A stretch of DNA of 64,000 nucleotides, from assembly GCA_965116245.1 (NCBI GenBank), contig OZ220497.1, forward strand, positions 2,833,934-2,897,933. The letters run 5' to 3'. The stretch is from Poriferisodalis sp965116245. Its GTDB lineage: Bacteria > Actinomycetota > Acidimicrobiia > Acidimicrobiales > Poriferisodalaceae. Positions 35,501 through 42,670 of the stretch are shown piece after piece (the stretch's first letter is position 1; each line of letters begins with the position of its first letter). The notes beneath the pieces are model-generated. The model made no database searches. It saw nothing but the letters and a program-made list of their open reading frames with translations, and was not told where the DNA came from. Position numbers and translations under genes: made by a program.

Positions 35501-35746
35501 TGCAGCGTCAGGCAACTCTCCGTCTAGTTCAATGACCGCGCGGGTGCGCGTCAGCCAAATCTCGCGCAGCCGAACGCCGACATCGGCGCTGAAGTCGGTC
35601 GGGCGCACCAGAATTCGTTCGTAGTCAAGCCATGGTGTCGGCGCGGACGCACCGGGGCGCACTAACACGCTTCGCCCCAGTCGGGGTGGCCCCGCAAGTG
35701 CGGCCGCTACTTCGGCTGTCACCGGCGGCGAGCTAGCGGCCGACAC
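32525..35746 (-). CDS. uvrD2: UvrD/Rep-family DNA helicase with C-terminal HRDC domain (UvrD2-like)
   Basis: Superfamily 1A helicase of 1073 residues. About 240 N-terminal residues of unknown nature precede the motor: Walker A VAPAGSGKTRV, motif II LLVDEFQDLTP, GDDDQTIYGYAGA, NYRCPTPVI, and STVHRVKGLEWPHV near the end. A C-terminal HRDC domain (about the last 75 residues, ending PGIGPVKIDRYGDEVL) matches mycobacterial UvrD2. Between motifs IV and V there is a hydrophilic insert with three AEPNRAVSRS copies from a 30-bp DNA repeat, and a second low-complexity linker (DQALHDPALH type) precedes the HRDC. GTG start overlaps the folE stop by 14 bases. Confidence 0.9.
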   Translation of the reverse strand: MSAASSPPVTAEVAAALAGPPRLGRSVLVRPGASAPTPWLDYERILVRPTDFSADVGVRLREIWLTRTRAVIELDGELPDAAAVWHAPWWELTPGLTMRAEVLAHLLTANVVDARDPRGASFAPVSLALRHGAQRCVDTAAGGLADGVKGGVAGDVIVEGSPVWCDGGPLDRACVGTVDAGTRSLAAPVIPATNLAIGNLRPVGSAVRSNAQTDLTHSIPVNDHTPINDRLADDQRGAVRHLGGAACIVAPAGSGKTRVLTERARYLVRDLGIAAGSVCLVAFNVRARREMQERTTDLAGIEVRTLNSLALAICNGSGPFARPSQHRRVDVIDEPGVRVRLDGLIKRRRQAMTDPFAPWLEALSASRLGLREPAEVERDFQPDVPDFATAAPRFIEEMSASGLVDFDQQVIRAIEILLTDPLARAAARRVCGVLLVDEFQDLTPAHLLMIRLLAGPRADVFAVGDDDQTIYGYAGASPQWLIDFHKYFPGADRHHLHVNYRCPTPVIGAASNLLSHNLRRIDKQIIAPTLSGHKQDTAIAVKTTSETAAALREAVTSLIDSGAKPSDIAVLTRVNSTLLVPQVVLADMGVPADAPLGRRFIERTGIAGALAWLRLAVAPSSGLPSGALCDAARRPPRGISPRVIEWIGEQRSIAALRALAERMKDERTLVKISEYADDVDMLRQRTMNEQLSARSILELVRDELGLGLSLDTRLDASRRSVDRSAHGDDLRALISVADLHPDPASFAVWLSGQLDQQSRQEIAAGTEPQGSEADDTAPRRAESRSAEPNRAVSRSAEPNRAVSRSAEPNRAVSRSADTSAHGLSSESGADQRTRHHKGSSVRLSTVHRVKGLEWPHVIIYEASEGLFPHRLAHDMEEERRIFHVALTRCSESVTLVCDELATPFLAELNARRSFDISAESSRSAQRARARGNKSQLNGRTKPQTRADVIRADVNRTDPGRFSQNAVPTDVASDVPYDQTQHGRAPHDQALHDPALHMPALFDQALFEVLREWRLNRSRADSVPAFVVFSDAVLIALATRRPSNNAELLAVPGIGPVKIDRYGDEVLPLIAQHG
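33301..33390. repeat. 30-bp tandem repeat inside the helicase gene
   Basis: Units 33301-33330 and 33331-33360 are identical; 33361-33390 differs at two bases, and a partial unit follows. They encode the repeated AEPNRAVSRS decapeptide. Confidence 0.92.
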
Positions 35747-36443
35747 CGATTAGCTGCATCGCCTCCGCGCGGGTAGCGGTGTCGCGGAACTGGCCACGCA
35801 CCGCCGAGGTAATGGTTAATGACCCAGGCTTTCGCACTCCGCGCATTGACATGCACTGATGTTCTGCTTCCACCACTACCAAAGCGCCTCGAGGCTGAAG
35901 CACGTCCATGAGTTTGTCGGCAACCTGAGTAGTCAGCCGTTCCTGCACTTGAGGGCGTCGGGCGTAGGCGTCTACTAGGCGTGCCAGCTTGGACAGTCCA
36001 GTGATCATGCCTTGCTCTCCCGGAATGTATGCCACATGCGCACGGCCAACGAACGGCGCGAGGTGGTGCTCGCACATCGAATAGAAGGGGATGTCGCGCA
36101 CCATGACCATCTCATCGTGACCCGCCTCGAACTGCACCTGTAGGTGATGCTCCGGGTCCTCCCGCAAACCAGAGAAAACCTCCTCGTACATGCGCGCGAC
36201 GCGCGAGGGGGTCTCGCGTAGGCCGTCTCGATCAGGGTCCTCGCCGACAGCGAAGAGAATGTCTCGAACCGCTCGTTCAATTCGTTCGATGTCAACGGGC
36301 CGATCAGTGACAGCCCCGTTCGGCCCGACACTGCCTGAACCGACACTGCCTGAACCGACACTGCCTGAACCGATGCTGCTTGAACTGACATCGCTTGAAC
36401 CGACGCTGCCGTAGCGAACTTTGTTCATCCCAGCGCTTGACAT
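35733..36443 (-). CDS. folE: GTP cyclohydrolase I
   Basis: First enzyme of tetrahydrofolate (and other pterin) synthesis: GTP to 7,8-dihydroneopterin triphosphate. Zinc ligands are visible in YSMCEHHLAPF and QCMSMRG; VDAYARRPQVQERLT and the early RDGLRETPSRVARM are conserved. ATG at 36443 has CCGGAGG just ahead. About 45 N-terminal residues before the normal start are Ser/Gly/Val repeats (GSGSV pentads), encoded by 15-bp tandem DNA. Length 236 aa against about 200. Coupled to the helicase gene downstream. Confidence 0.95.
   Translation of the reverse strand: MSSAGMNKVRYGSVGSSDVSSSSIGSGSVGSGSVGSGSVGPNGAVTDRPVDIERIERAVRDILFAVGEDPDRDGLRETPSRVARMYEEVFSGLREDPEHHLQVQFEAGHDEMVMVRDIPFYSMCEHHLAPFVGRAHVAYIPGEQGMITGLSKLARLVDAYARRPQVQERLTTQVADKLMDVLQPRGALVVVEAEHQCMSMRGVRKPGSLTITSAVRGQFRDTATRAEAMQLIGVGR
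36326..36400. repeat. 15-bp tandem repeat in the 5' end of folE
   Basis: Five units of CGACACTGCCTGAAC type; the first three (36326-36370) are identical. They encode the GSGSV pentads of the FolE N-terminus. Confidence 0.92.
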
Positions 36444-36503
36444 TCAGCCTCCGGCTTAGTTTGACCATCGCACGATTCATGCGGATGGTTCATGCTTACT
36501 GCG

Positions 36504-36577
36504 CGCCCCCGGCAGGACTCGAACCTGCAACCGGCGGGATAGAAGCCCGCTGCGCTATCCAGTTGCGCCACGGGGGC
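36504..36577 (-). tRNA. tRNA-Arg (anticodon TCT)
   Basis: Minus-strand cloverleaf with acceptor GCCCCCG/CGGGGGC, anticodon stem GCGGG/CCCGC around CTTCTAT and T-loop TTCGAGT. Anticodon TCT reads AGA/AGG. CCA is not encoded. Confidence 0.95.
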
Positions 36578-36665
36578 TCAGGTCACGAAGACCGAGCGCC
36601 ATCCTGCCACCGATGCACTCTGCATCCACATGCAGCGCCAGCTTGGACTCAACTGGTCAGCGCCG

Positions 36666-37604
36666 CTAGCGCGAGGGCCAGCGCAGAATGCCAGTTTCGA
36701 TGCGTCCATCGGCTTCGTCGTAGTCGGGGTCGCCCGGGAATGCGATGCGGTGTGGACCCTCGTCGTCGAAGCGAATCCGTACATGCTCATCGTCGTCGGC
36801 AGTGCCATGACGGGCAGCGGTGACAGCATCGGCCACTGTCTCGAAGCGGGCGAGACGTTGCAGCATGCCAATCGTCGGCGTCATCATCACCATGTCACCC
36901 ACCTCGTTGCTCTTGATGGCATCCAACGGTCGAACCCAGCGATGTTCAACAGCCTCGTCGTGGTCGGGTAACGGCACCTGCCCGTCGGGCATCGCCGTAA
37001 GAAAGAACCGTGTGTCGTAGCGGCGCGGGGATCCCAGCGGAGTGACCCAACGCCCGATGAAATGAACGTTGTCGCCATCCAAAAGCAGGCTCTCACTTCG
37101 CACAGTTTCGATGAAATCGCGCTGACCCGCGTTTACTTCCGCCCGGTAGCGAGAAAACCGTCTGGATAACTCCGGCGGCGATAGGTCGATAATGCCCGAC
37201 GGTAGGTCTCTCGGATCAGGCACACCTACCGGATGGTCATGGTGAGCGAGCATGATGCCAGCTTCCTCAAACGTCTCGCGCAGCGCTGCGACCCAGAAGG
37301 CGATGCCGCCACGTGGAATGCCGATGCAATGTGAAGCCTCGGCATCAGTCAGACCTGACACGGTCTCGTCAGCGATTCGACTGGCATCTTCGGGGTCTAC
37401 GGCTCCACCTGGATATACCCACATGTCCCCCACGAAGATCGACCTGGCGTTGCGCTTCAGCATGAGGACGTGAGGGTCCTCGTCGCCCGACAAAATCAAC
37501 ACGGTGGCGGCGTCGCGCACCGGCACTTTGTTGGGGTCGTAGTCGCCACCTGTACCAGGCGCGATGGCACCCGTTGCGGCGCGGCGTTCGGGTTGTTCGT
37601 TCAT
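36666..37604 (-). CDS. NUDIX hydrolase, NUDT19-like
   Basis: 312-residue NUDIX protein. It has the insertion type of Nudix box known from NUDT19 (CoA diphosphohydrolase-like): MWVYPGGAVDPED, then about 35 residues, then ALRETFEEAGIML. DHDEAVEHRWVRPLDAI is the conserved C-terminal part. A CoA-ester or CoA pyrophosphatase role is plausible but unproven. ATG start; the 5' leader consists of 14-bp repeats and has only a weak GAGAG ribosome site. Confidence 0.85.
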   Translation of the reverse strand: MNEQPERRAATGAIAPGTGGDYDPNKVPVRDAATVLILSGDEDPHVLMLKRNARSIFVGDMWVYPGGAVDPEDASRIADETVSGLTDAEASHCIGIPRGGIAFWVAALRETFEEAGIMLAHHDHPVGVPDPRDLPSGIIDLSPPELSRRFSRYRAEVNAGQRDFIETVRSESLLLDGDNVHFIGRWVTPLGSPRRYDTRFFLTAMPDGQVPLPDHDEAVEHRWVRPLDAIKSNEVGDMVMMTPTIGMLQRLARFETVADAVTAARHGTADDDEHVRIRFDDEGPHRIAFPGDPDYDEADGRIETGILRWPSR

Positions 37605-37607
37605 ATT

Positions 37608-37649
37608 TCTCTCAACAGCAGTCTCTCAACAGCAGTCTCTCAACAGCAG
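37608..37649. repeat. 14-bp tandem repeat, three perfect copies, at the NUDIX start
   Basis: TCTCTCAACAGCAG occurs three times head to tail, beginning four bases upstream of the NUDT19-like start codon (read on the minus strand). Copy changes would alter the leader directly at the ribosome site. Confidence 0.92.
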
Positions 37650-37697
37650 TCCCGCGGATGCAATCTCCGGCGGCGGGCTTCAAGGCTCTGTCCCAAT

Positions 37698-37763
37698 GGC
37701 CCTGGCCCATCGGCCCTGGCCCATCGGCCCTGGCCCAGCGGTACTAGCCCATCGGCCCTGGCC
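37698..37763. repeat. 14-bp tandem repeat downstream of the selenoprotein gene
   Basis: Four full units of the GGCCCTGGCCCATC type and a partial fifth, starting 22 bases from the selenoprotein stop. Confidence 0.9.
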
Positions 37764-37785
37764 CTGTTGAGGCACAGCCAAGTGC

Positions 37786-38955
37786 TCAATAGTCGATGCC
37801 TGCACAAACAAGGCAGTCTTGGCTGTCGTGCGAAGAGCGAGCAGCAGCGGCATCCTCATCGGTTTGGTACTGCGGCGTCGGGAATCGCTCAACTCGGTCG
37901 TCGTCGTAGACAGTACCCCTAGACGGACGAGCACTCGAAGGCGAAACAGCGCTCGTGGACTGCTCGCCGCCTGAAACCGCACACTCGGGCAGTTCCTCAG
38001 CGTTGGCAACTGGCGCGAACACCTTGTCCTTCCAGTTGTCCGACGCCCGGTTGTTTGAATCGGGCCAGCGGTAGCGCAGGTGCGCCATCGAACCAGGCGC
38101 GCTGAGGCTCTCGAACGCGGCGAACGTGTCGCGCAGAATCTGCAGGTTCAGCTCCGGTTCATGTGGACGACCCGAGGTGTGCCCGAGCGGGTAGTCCAAG
38201 TAGACCGACCGCGGTGGCCAAGCAGCTCGGGTGATGTCGCGTGCGCTCGACATGGACAGTGTTGGGATTCCCTCGGCCTCAATGGCCCTTGCGATCAGAC
38301 CCCCGGTCTGATGACAGACAGGTCAGACAGGCACCAACAGCACAGCATCCAGCTCATCTGCAACGCAGCGCTTCGCCAGCGCCGGTATCAGCTCCTCATG
38401 TACCCGCCGCGTGCTGTAGATGCCCCCCATGATCGTGTATGCGTTCGGACCCAACTCCCCCACCTCGCCACTGTCTCGCAACGCGCGCAGCGCATCAATG
38501 GGAAAGACACAATTCACGTCCTTGCGTGCATCGGTCAGGTCGTATGCAAAGTGCGTGGCTCGCAACTGCGAGGTGTCCACGTCGGTTGGGATCGCTCGAT
38601 ACGTCGTGTCATCGCGATAATGAAAGGCCGTTTGGCCCACGGCGTAGATGCCTCCAGTAGCAATCAGTCCGATTCGGCTCTTCGAGATTGGCTTGATGAG
38701 CGGAGCCCATGGCGGCGGTGTGTCGCTGTGTACCCATCGGTACTCGCCATAGCCCAGGCCTGAGTACTGGGCTGTAATCCGCGGGATGTAGTCAACAGGC
38801 GGCTTGCGGGGCGCAAGCTTGTGCTGTGCGTCTTTGGATTGCACGTGTTTGGATGGCGTTGCCTTCGTGGACTGTGCGGCCTGCGTTGTCGGCTTCGGTG
38901 TAGTGGCTGGGTCGGCCTTTGCGGCCGAGGCGGCCGGTGCTGTCTGAGCGTTCAC
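37786..38955 (-). CDS. GrdB-family selenoprotein (glycine/sarcosine/betaine reductase B-like) with in-frame UGA as selenocysteine
   Basis: Conventional gene calling splits this into two frames, 38323-38955 and 37786-38253. They lie in the same frame, with only TGA at 38323-38325 between them and open sequence after it. Read as selenocysteine, the protein has 389 residues with Sec at 211 in LLVPV-U-PVCHQTGGLIARAI, a U-x-x-C redox motif where relatives have the same arrangement. Flanking blocks fit the family: TGGIYAVGQTAFHYRDDT, TDARKDVNCVFP, MGGIYSTRRV, then SARDITRAAWPPRSVYLDYP and LGHTSGRP. A hairpin ten bases after the UGA fits a bacterial SECIS. The C-terminus has a CLVC pair. The first 45 residues (GTG start) are low complexity. 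These stand-alone relatives of GrdB have no settled reaction; reductase chemistry is likely. Confidence 0.87.
38294..38312 (-). promoter_or_regulatory. Bacterial SECIS-like hairpin after the UGA codon
   Basis: On the minus strand ATCAGACC and GGTCTGAT form a perfect eight-pair stem with a GGG loop. It starts ten bases after the UGA at 38323, close to the spacing of the SelB-binding hairpin in known bacterial selenoprotein mRNAs. It lies within coding sequence. Confidence 0.75.
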
Positions 38956-39107
38956 GGCCTCTACGGTAGGCCCTGCCGCGAGACGCTGTCGGATCCGACG
39001 CGGCTCCTAGAGCGCGGCGGGCGCACTGGCCCAACGAGATTGACTAACTAGCCACGGCCAAACCGGTAGCGGGCTGGCGTTGCCCGTGGCATCCTGGACA
39101 GACTCGT

Positions 39108-39182
39108 GCGGGTCGTAGCTCAGTCGGTTAGAGCGCCAGTTTGTGGCACTGGAGGCCGGGGGTTCGATTCCCCTCGATCCGC
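39108..39182 (+). tRNA. tRNA-His (anticodon GTG)
   Basis: Cloverleaf with an encoded extra 5' G (position -1) opposite C73, the identity mark of tRNA-His. Anticodon stem CCAGT/ACTGG surrounds TTGTGGC; T-loop TTCGATT. Queuosine-type modification of this GUN anticodon would be the job of the tgt/queA genes in this window. Confidence 0.95.
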
Positions 39183-39243
39183 CCGTATCTTTGGCCGCCC
39201 GCAACCGTGCCAGCGCACGGTCGTTAGCCTCGCGGGCCACTAT

Positions 39244-39320
39244 GCGCCTCTAGCTCAATTTGGCAGAGCAACGGACTCTTAATCCGCAGGTTCTGGGTTC
39301 AAGTCCCAGGGGGCGTACCA
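39244..39320 (+). tRNA. tRNA-Lys (anticodon CTT), CCA encoded
   Basis: Cloverleaf with anticodon stem ACGGA/TCCGC-type pairing around CTCTTAA, T-arm CTGGG/CCCAG, and ACCA at the 3' end. Unlike the other three tRNAs here, CCA is encoded. It lies 61 bases after tRNA-His, probably in the same transcript. Confidence 0.95.
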
Positions 39321-39382
39321 CATGAGCGTGCCATTAGCGAAATGGCACCGAGTTTGACAGCCTTGAGGACACACGATCAACC

Positions 39383-39925
39383 GTGATTCAACCTGCAGTG
39401 TACGAACTCGTTGAGCGCAACAAGGAGAGGGCAGAGAACATCAAAACGCCAGGCATGGCGAGCCCCCCTAGTCGACAGGTGGCGATTGTGACCTGCATGG
39501 ATGCGCGTATCGATCCACTGGCCTTGCTTGGGTTGAGCATTGGCACGGCACACGTCATTCGTAATGCTGGCGGAGTGGTCACAGACGATGTCATCCGTTC
39601 GCTGTGTGTGTCCCAGCAATTGCTCGGCACCCGAGAAATTCTGGTGATCCATCACACCAACTGCGGCATGTGCGGCCTAGACGAGTCCGCCTTTATCGAT
39701 GATCTGCAACAGCGTCTAGGTGCCCGGCCGCAGTGGCCAATTGGCTCATTCCTAGACACGGCTGACGACGTAAGAGCGGCAGTCGCGGCACTTCACGGTT
39801 CGCCTTTTGTTGAGTACGACACCGCGATCAGCGGCTTCGTCTACGACACTGAGACCGGCCTACTCAACAGCGTCGCGCATAGTTCGCATGGTTCGCACAG
39901 CTCACACAGTTCGCACAGTTTTTGA
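39383..39925 (+). CDS. Beta-class carbonic anhydrase
   Basis: Interconverts CO2 and bicarbonate. Zinc ligands and the Asp/Arg dyad are visible: VTCMDARIDP for the first cysteine and dyad, and VIHHTNCGMCG for histidine and second cysteine. It resembles the short actinobacterial type (Rv1284-like), about 163 residues. Here 180 residues include a tail of Ser/His repeats (SSHGSHSSHSSHS) from a 9-bp DNA repeat; such a tail could bind metal, but that is speculation. GTG start at 39383 with a weak ribosome site. Confidence 0.92.
   Translation: MIQPAVYELVERNKERAENIKTPGMASPPSRQVAIVTCMDARIDPLALLGLSIGTAHVIRNAGGVVTDDVIRSLCVSQQLLGTREILVIHHTNCGMCGLDESAFIDDLQQRLGARPQWPIGSFLDTADDVRAAVAALHGSPFVEYDTAISGFVYDTETGLLNSVAHSSHGSHSSHSSHSF
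39881..39916. repeat. 9-bp tandem repeat in the 3' end of the carbonic anhydrase gene
   Basis: Four units of the AGTTCGCAC type, encoding the Ser/His-rich tail. Confidence 0.85.
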
Positions 39926-40013
39926 AGCAGGTTTGGCGAGGTACGCAAGCTGGCCTTTGCGTCCCCGCAGATCTACCCCGATAGCCGCCGCTGCCTGTCG
40001 TCTCGCTTAGTCC

Positions 40014-40029
40014 CCTTAAGGCCTTAAGG
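40014..40029. other. 16-base perfect palindrome between convergent genes
   Basis: CCTTAAGGCCTTAAGG is a perfect palindrome midway between the carbonic anhydrase stop and the convergent AhpD-like gene. It could be a protein-binding site or a bidirectional transcription end; nothing more can be said. Confidence 0.6.
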
Positions 40030-40075
40030 CCTGCCCCCGTGTGCTAGCCCGCTGTTGGTCGTGGGTCCTCCGCCG

Positions 40076-40666
40076 TTAGTCCACCGCAACAACATCCCCA
40101 ACTAGCGGCGCTACAGGCCAGTCCGGAACGCCCTCGTCTCGCTCAACACCGATGCTGTTCAGCAGTCCACTCACCATGCGATAGCAGCCAGACGCGGCCA
40201 CCAGATGCACCATCTCAGCCTCACTAAATTGCGACGCGGCATCGGCCCAGGTGGCGTCACTGACACAATCGTCGGAATACAGATCGTCTACTACCTGCAA
40301 CAGAGCAGCCTCAGCCAGCGTCCAACGCCCCTCGGCGATGGGCCGGGTGACTAGGTAGATCTCTTCGTCGGTTACTCCCTCGCCGCGAGCTATGAGCGTG
40401 TGCTGTCCGAACTCGTAGACGGACTGGCAGTTCCAGCCCATGCGCAGCACGGCTAGCTCAACGTTGCGACGCGACAGGTCGCCCTTATAGAGGATGGCTT
40501 GGGCGTAGTCGCCGAAGGCGCGGGAGATGGGGCGGCTGTGCGCAATTGTCGCAATGACGTTGACCGCGTTGGCGAACGATGATTCCATCGCCTCGCGGGC
40601 TCGCTCGGCAACTTTGGGTATGGGCTCAAGGCGTGCGGAGGTGGGTCGTGGCAGGTGCATGGGCAT
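40076..40666 (-). CDS. Carboxymuconolactone decarboxylase / AhpD-like protein
   Basis: 196-residue helical protein of the AhpD/CMD superfamily. The block RNVELAVLRMGWNCQSVYEFGQH is the family core, but it has only one cysteine where AhpD has CxxC, so it is more like the carboxymuconolactone-decarboxylase-like members common in actinobacteria. ATG follows GAGAGGACGA. Substrate unknown. Confidence 0.85.
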   Translation of the reverse strand: MPMHLPRPTSARLEPIPKVAERAREAMESSFANAVNVIATIAHSRPISRAFGDYAQAILYKGDLSRRNVELAVLRMGWNCQSVYEFGQHTLIARGEGVTDEEIYLVTRPIAEGRWTLAEAALLQVVDDLYSDDCVSDATWADAASQFSEAEMVHLVAASGCYRMVSGLLNSIGVERDEGVPDWPVAPLVGDVVAVD

Positions 40667-40819
40667 TCGTCCTCTCGATGGGTGGTGCTAGCTGATGGGT
40701 GGTGCTAGCCATTGACGGCTCTGTAGGCAACAGCTCTGAGCCTTTGGCACCGCGACTTTAGAAGAGCAAGTGTGCGAGAACCGAGTTCACTACCTACGTT
40801 GCGGTCTTAAGCTGCGGCT

Positions 40820-41389
40820 ATGACTGAGTTGGCTGTCTCAACCTTTCCCGTGCCCGAAATCGCGGACCTGCCTGACGATCTGCGCGAGCGAATTCAGCTC
40901 ATCTCGTCCAAGACGGGCTTTGTGCCCAACGTTTTCCTAGCACTGGCGCACCGGCCCGAGGAGCTGCGTGCGTTCATGGCGTACCACGATGCGCTCATGG
41001 AGGGGCCCAGCGGGCTCACGAAGGCTGAACGCGAGATGATCGTTGTGGCCACGAGCGGAGCCAACAACTGCCTCTACTGCGTTGTCGCGCACGGAGCGAT
41101 CCTGCGTATCCGAGCCAAAGACCCGCATCTGGCTGATCAGCTTGCAGTTGACCCGTCCAAGGCCGACCTCACGGACAGACAAAGGGCAATGATCGAATTC
41201 GCGCTAAAGATGTGCCGTGAGCCATGGTCTGCATCGTCCGCGGATCACGATGCACTACGTGCGCATGGCTTCAGCGATGACGACATTTGGGACATCGGTG
41301 CAATCACCGGCCTGTTCGCCCTGTCGAACCGCATGGCCCACCTGACTTCGATGCGTCCTAACAATGAGTTCTTCACGATGGGCCGTTGA
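40820..41389 (+). CDS. Peroxidase-related AhpD-like protein with CxxC
   Basis: 189-residue protein of the alkylhydroperoxidase-like superfamily. The redox motif is ANNCLYCVVAHG (E-x-n-CxxCxxxH), matching the so-called uncharacterised peroxidase-related enzymes. FVPNVFLALAHRPEELRAF and SNRMAHLTSMRPN are also conserved. A thiol-peroxidase role, perhaps with mycothiol or lipoyl donors, is inferred only. It diverges from the CMD-like gene with about 150 bp between them. Confidence 0.87.
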   Translation: MTELAVSTFPVPEIADLPDDLRERIQLISSKTGFVPNVFLALAHRPEELRAFMAYHDALMEGPSGLTKAEREMIVVATSGANNCLYCVVAHGAILRIRAKDPHLADQLAVDPSKADLTDRQRAMIEFALKMCREPWSASSADHDALRAHGFSDDDIWDIGAITGLFALSNRMAHLTSMRPNNEFFTMGR

Positions 41390-41412
41390 TTGAGGTTCGT
41401 TGTTAGAGCTTC

Positions 41413-42522
41413 TCAGCCGATAGCAGTTAGGGCGTCTGTGAAGGGGAGGCCCAGGGCGGCAGCTACGCGGGGCTCTGTGAGGTGTCCTTTGTAGATGTTG
41501 AGCCCTGCCCGCAAGTGGGGGTCGGTACGCACTACCTCTATGCCATTGTCTGCAATGGTCAGCACCCGGGGCAAGGTGGCATCACTTAGTGCTCGGGTGG
41601 AGGTGACCGGAACTGCGCCGGGCATGTTTGTCACGCAGTAGTGAACTACGCCTTCAACCACGAACGTCGGGTTGGCATGCGTAGTCGGCCTGGATGTCTC
41701 AAAGCAGCCGCCTTGGTCGATTGCCACGTCGACCATCACCGATCCGGCGCGCATCTGGCGGACCAAGTCGGCAGTCACCAGCTTGGGTGCTCGGGCGCCG
41801 GTTACCAGCACCGCGCCGATCACCAGGTCGGCGTTCAGCACTTCGGTCTCGACGGTCGCCCGGGTGGAAGTCACGGTCACTACAGACGCACCGAAGCGCT
41901 GTTCCAGGTGATCCAGGGTTGCGGGGTTGATGTCCAGGACTCGCACATCGGCACCCATCCCGATGGCGATCTCCGTCGCGTTCTCGCCGACCACTCCCCC
42001 ACCGATGATCACAACGCGCGCTGGCGGAACTCCGGGCACGCCACCAATCAGCAAACCAATGCCGCCGTGCGCGGTTTCCAATGCCCACGCGCCTGCCTGC
42101 ACAGCCAGACGGCCAGCAACCCGCGACATCGGTGCCAACAGCGGCAAGCCCCCATGCGCATCGGTGACAGTCTCATATGCGATGCATGCGGCACCACTGG
42201 CAAGAAGCTCGTCAGTTTGTTCGGGATCGGGAGCTAGATGAAGGTAAGCGAACAGAATCTGGCCTTCGCTGAGCCGTTCTCGCTCCGATGCCTGTGGCTC
42301 TTTGACCTTGACAACAAGATCGGCTTGGCCCCATACCTCCTCCCACCTGCCGATGCGGGCACCAGCGGCTTCATACTGGGCATCAGGCACACGGATACCC
42401 GCGCCAGCGCCGGTTTCCACTAGGACGTCGTGGTTGTGCAACACCAGCTCGCGCACGGCGTGCGGTGTCAACCCAACACGCTGCTCTCCCGGCTTGCGTT
42501 CCCTAGGTAATCCGATCAGCAT
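41413..42522 (-). CDS. ald: Alanine dehydrogenase
   Basis: NAD-dependent oxidative deamination of alanine to pyruvate and ammonia, or the reverse. The start IGLPRERKPGEQRVGLTP holds substrate-binding residues; VVKVKEP carries the catalytic lysine, FAYLHLAPD the histidine, and VVIIGGGVVGENA the NAD site. MVDVAIDQGGCFETS and HYCVTNMPGAVP are hallmark stretches. 369 aa, normal length. The leader consists of 15-bp repeats and no clear ribosome site is seen. Confidence 0.96.
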   Translation of the reverse strand: MLIGLPRERKPGEQRVGLTPHAVRELVLHNHDVLVETGAGAGIRVPDAQYEAAGARIGRWEEVWGQADLVVKVKEPQASERERLSEGQILFAYLHLAPDPEQTDELLASGAACIAYETVTDAHGGLPLLAPMSRVAGRLAVQAGAWALETAHGGIGLLIGGVPGVPPARVVIIGGGVVGENATEIAIGMGADVRVLDINPATLDHLEQRFGASVVTVTSTRATVETEVLNADLVIGAVLVTGARAPKLVTADLVRQMRAGSVMVDVAIDQGGCFETSRPTTHANPTFVVEGVVHYCVTNMPGAVPVTSTRALSDATLPRVLTIADNGIEVVRTDPHLRAGLNIYKGHLTEPRVAAALGLPFTDALTAIG

Positions 42523-42540
42523 GCTTCGGGCACCGTTCTT

Positions 42541-42656
42541 GCTCGCGTGGGTCTTGCTCGCGTGGGTCTTGCTCTCGTGGTCCTTGCACTATCGGGTCTT
42601 GCGCTATTGGGTCTTGCGCTATCGGGCACAGCTATCGGGCACAGCTATCGGGCACA
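42541..42656. repeat. 15-bp (then 13-bp) tandem repeat upstream of ald
   Basis: Six 15-bp units grading from GCTCGCGTGGGTCTT to GCGCTATCGGGCACA, then two 13-bp units GCTATCGGGCACA. It fills almost the whole 148-bp gap between the quinone reductase-like gene and ald. Confidence 0.92.
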
Positions 42657-42670
42657 GTCGCCGACGCTAG

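Noticed and set aside
37786..38955. Pseudogene by nonsense mutation
   Set aside because: The UGA is in the exact Sec position of the family, followed by a suitable hairpin, and the downstream half keeps conserved motifs.
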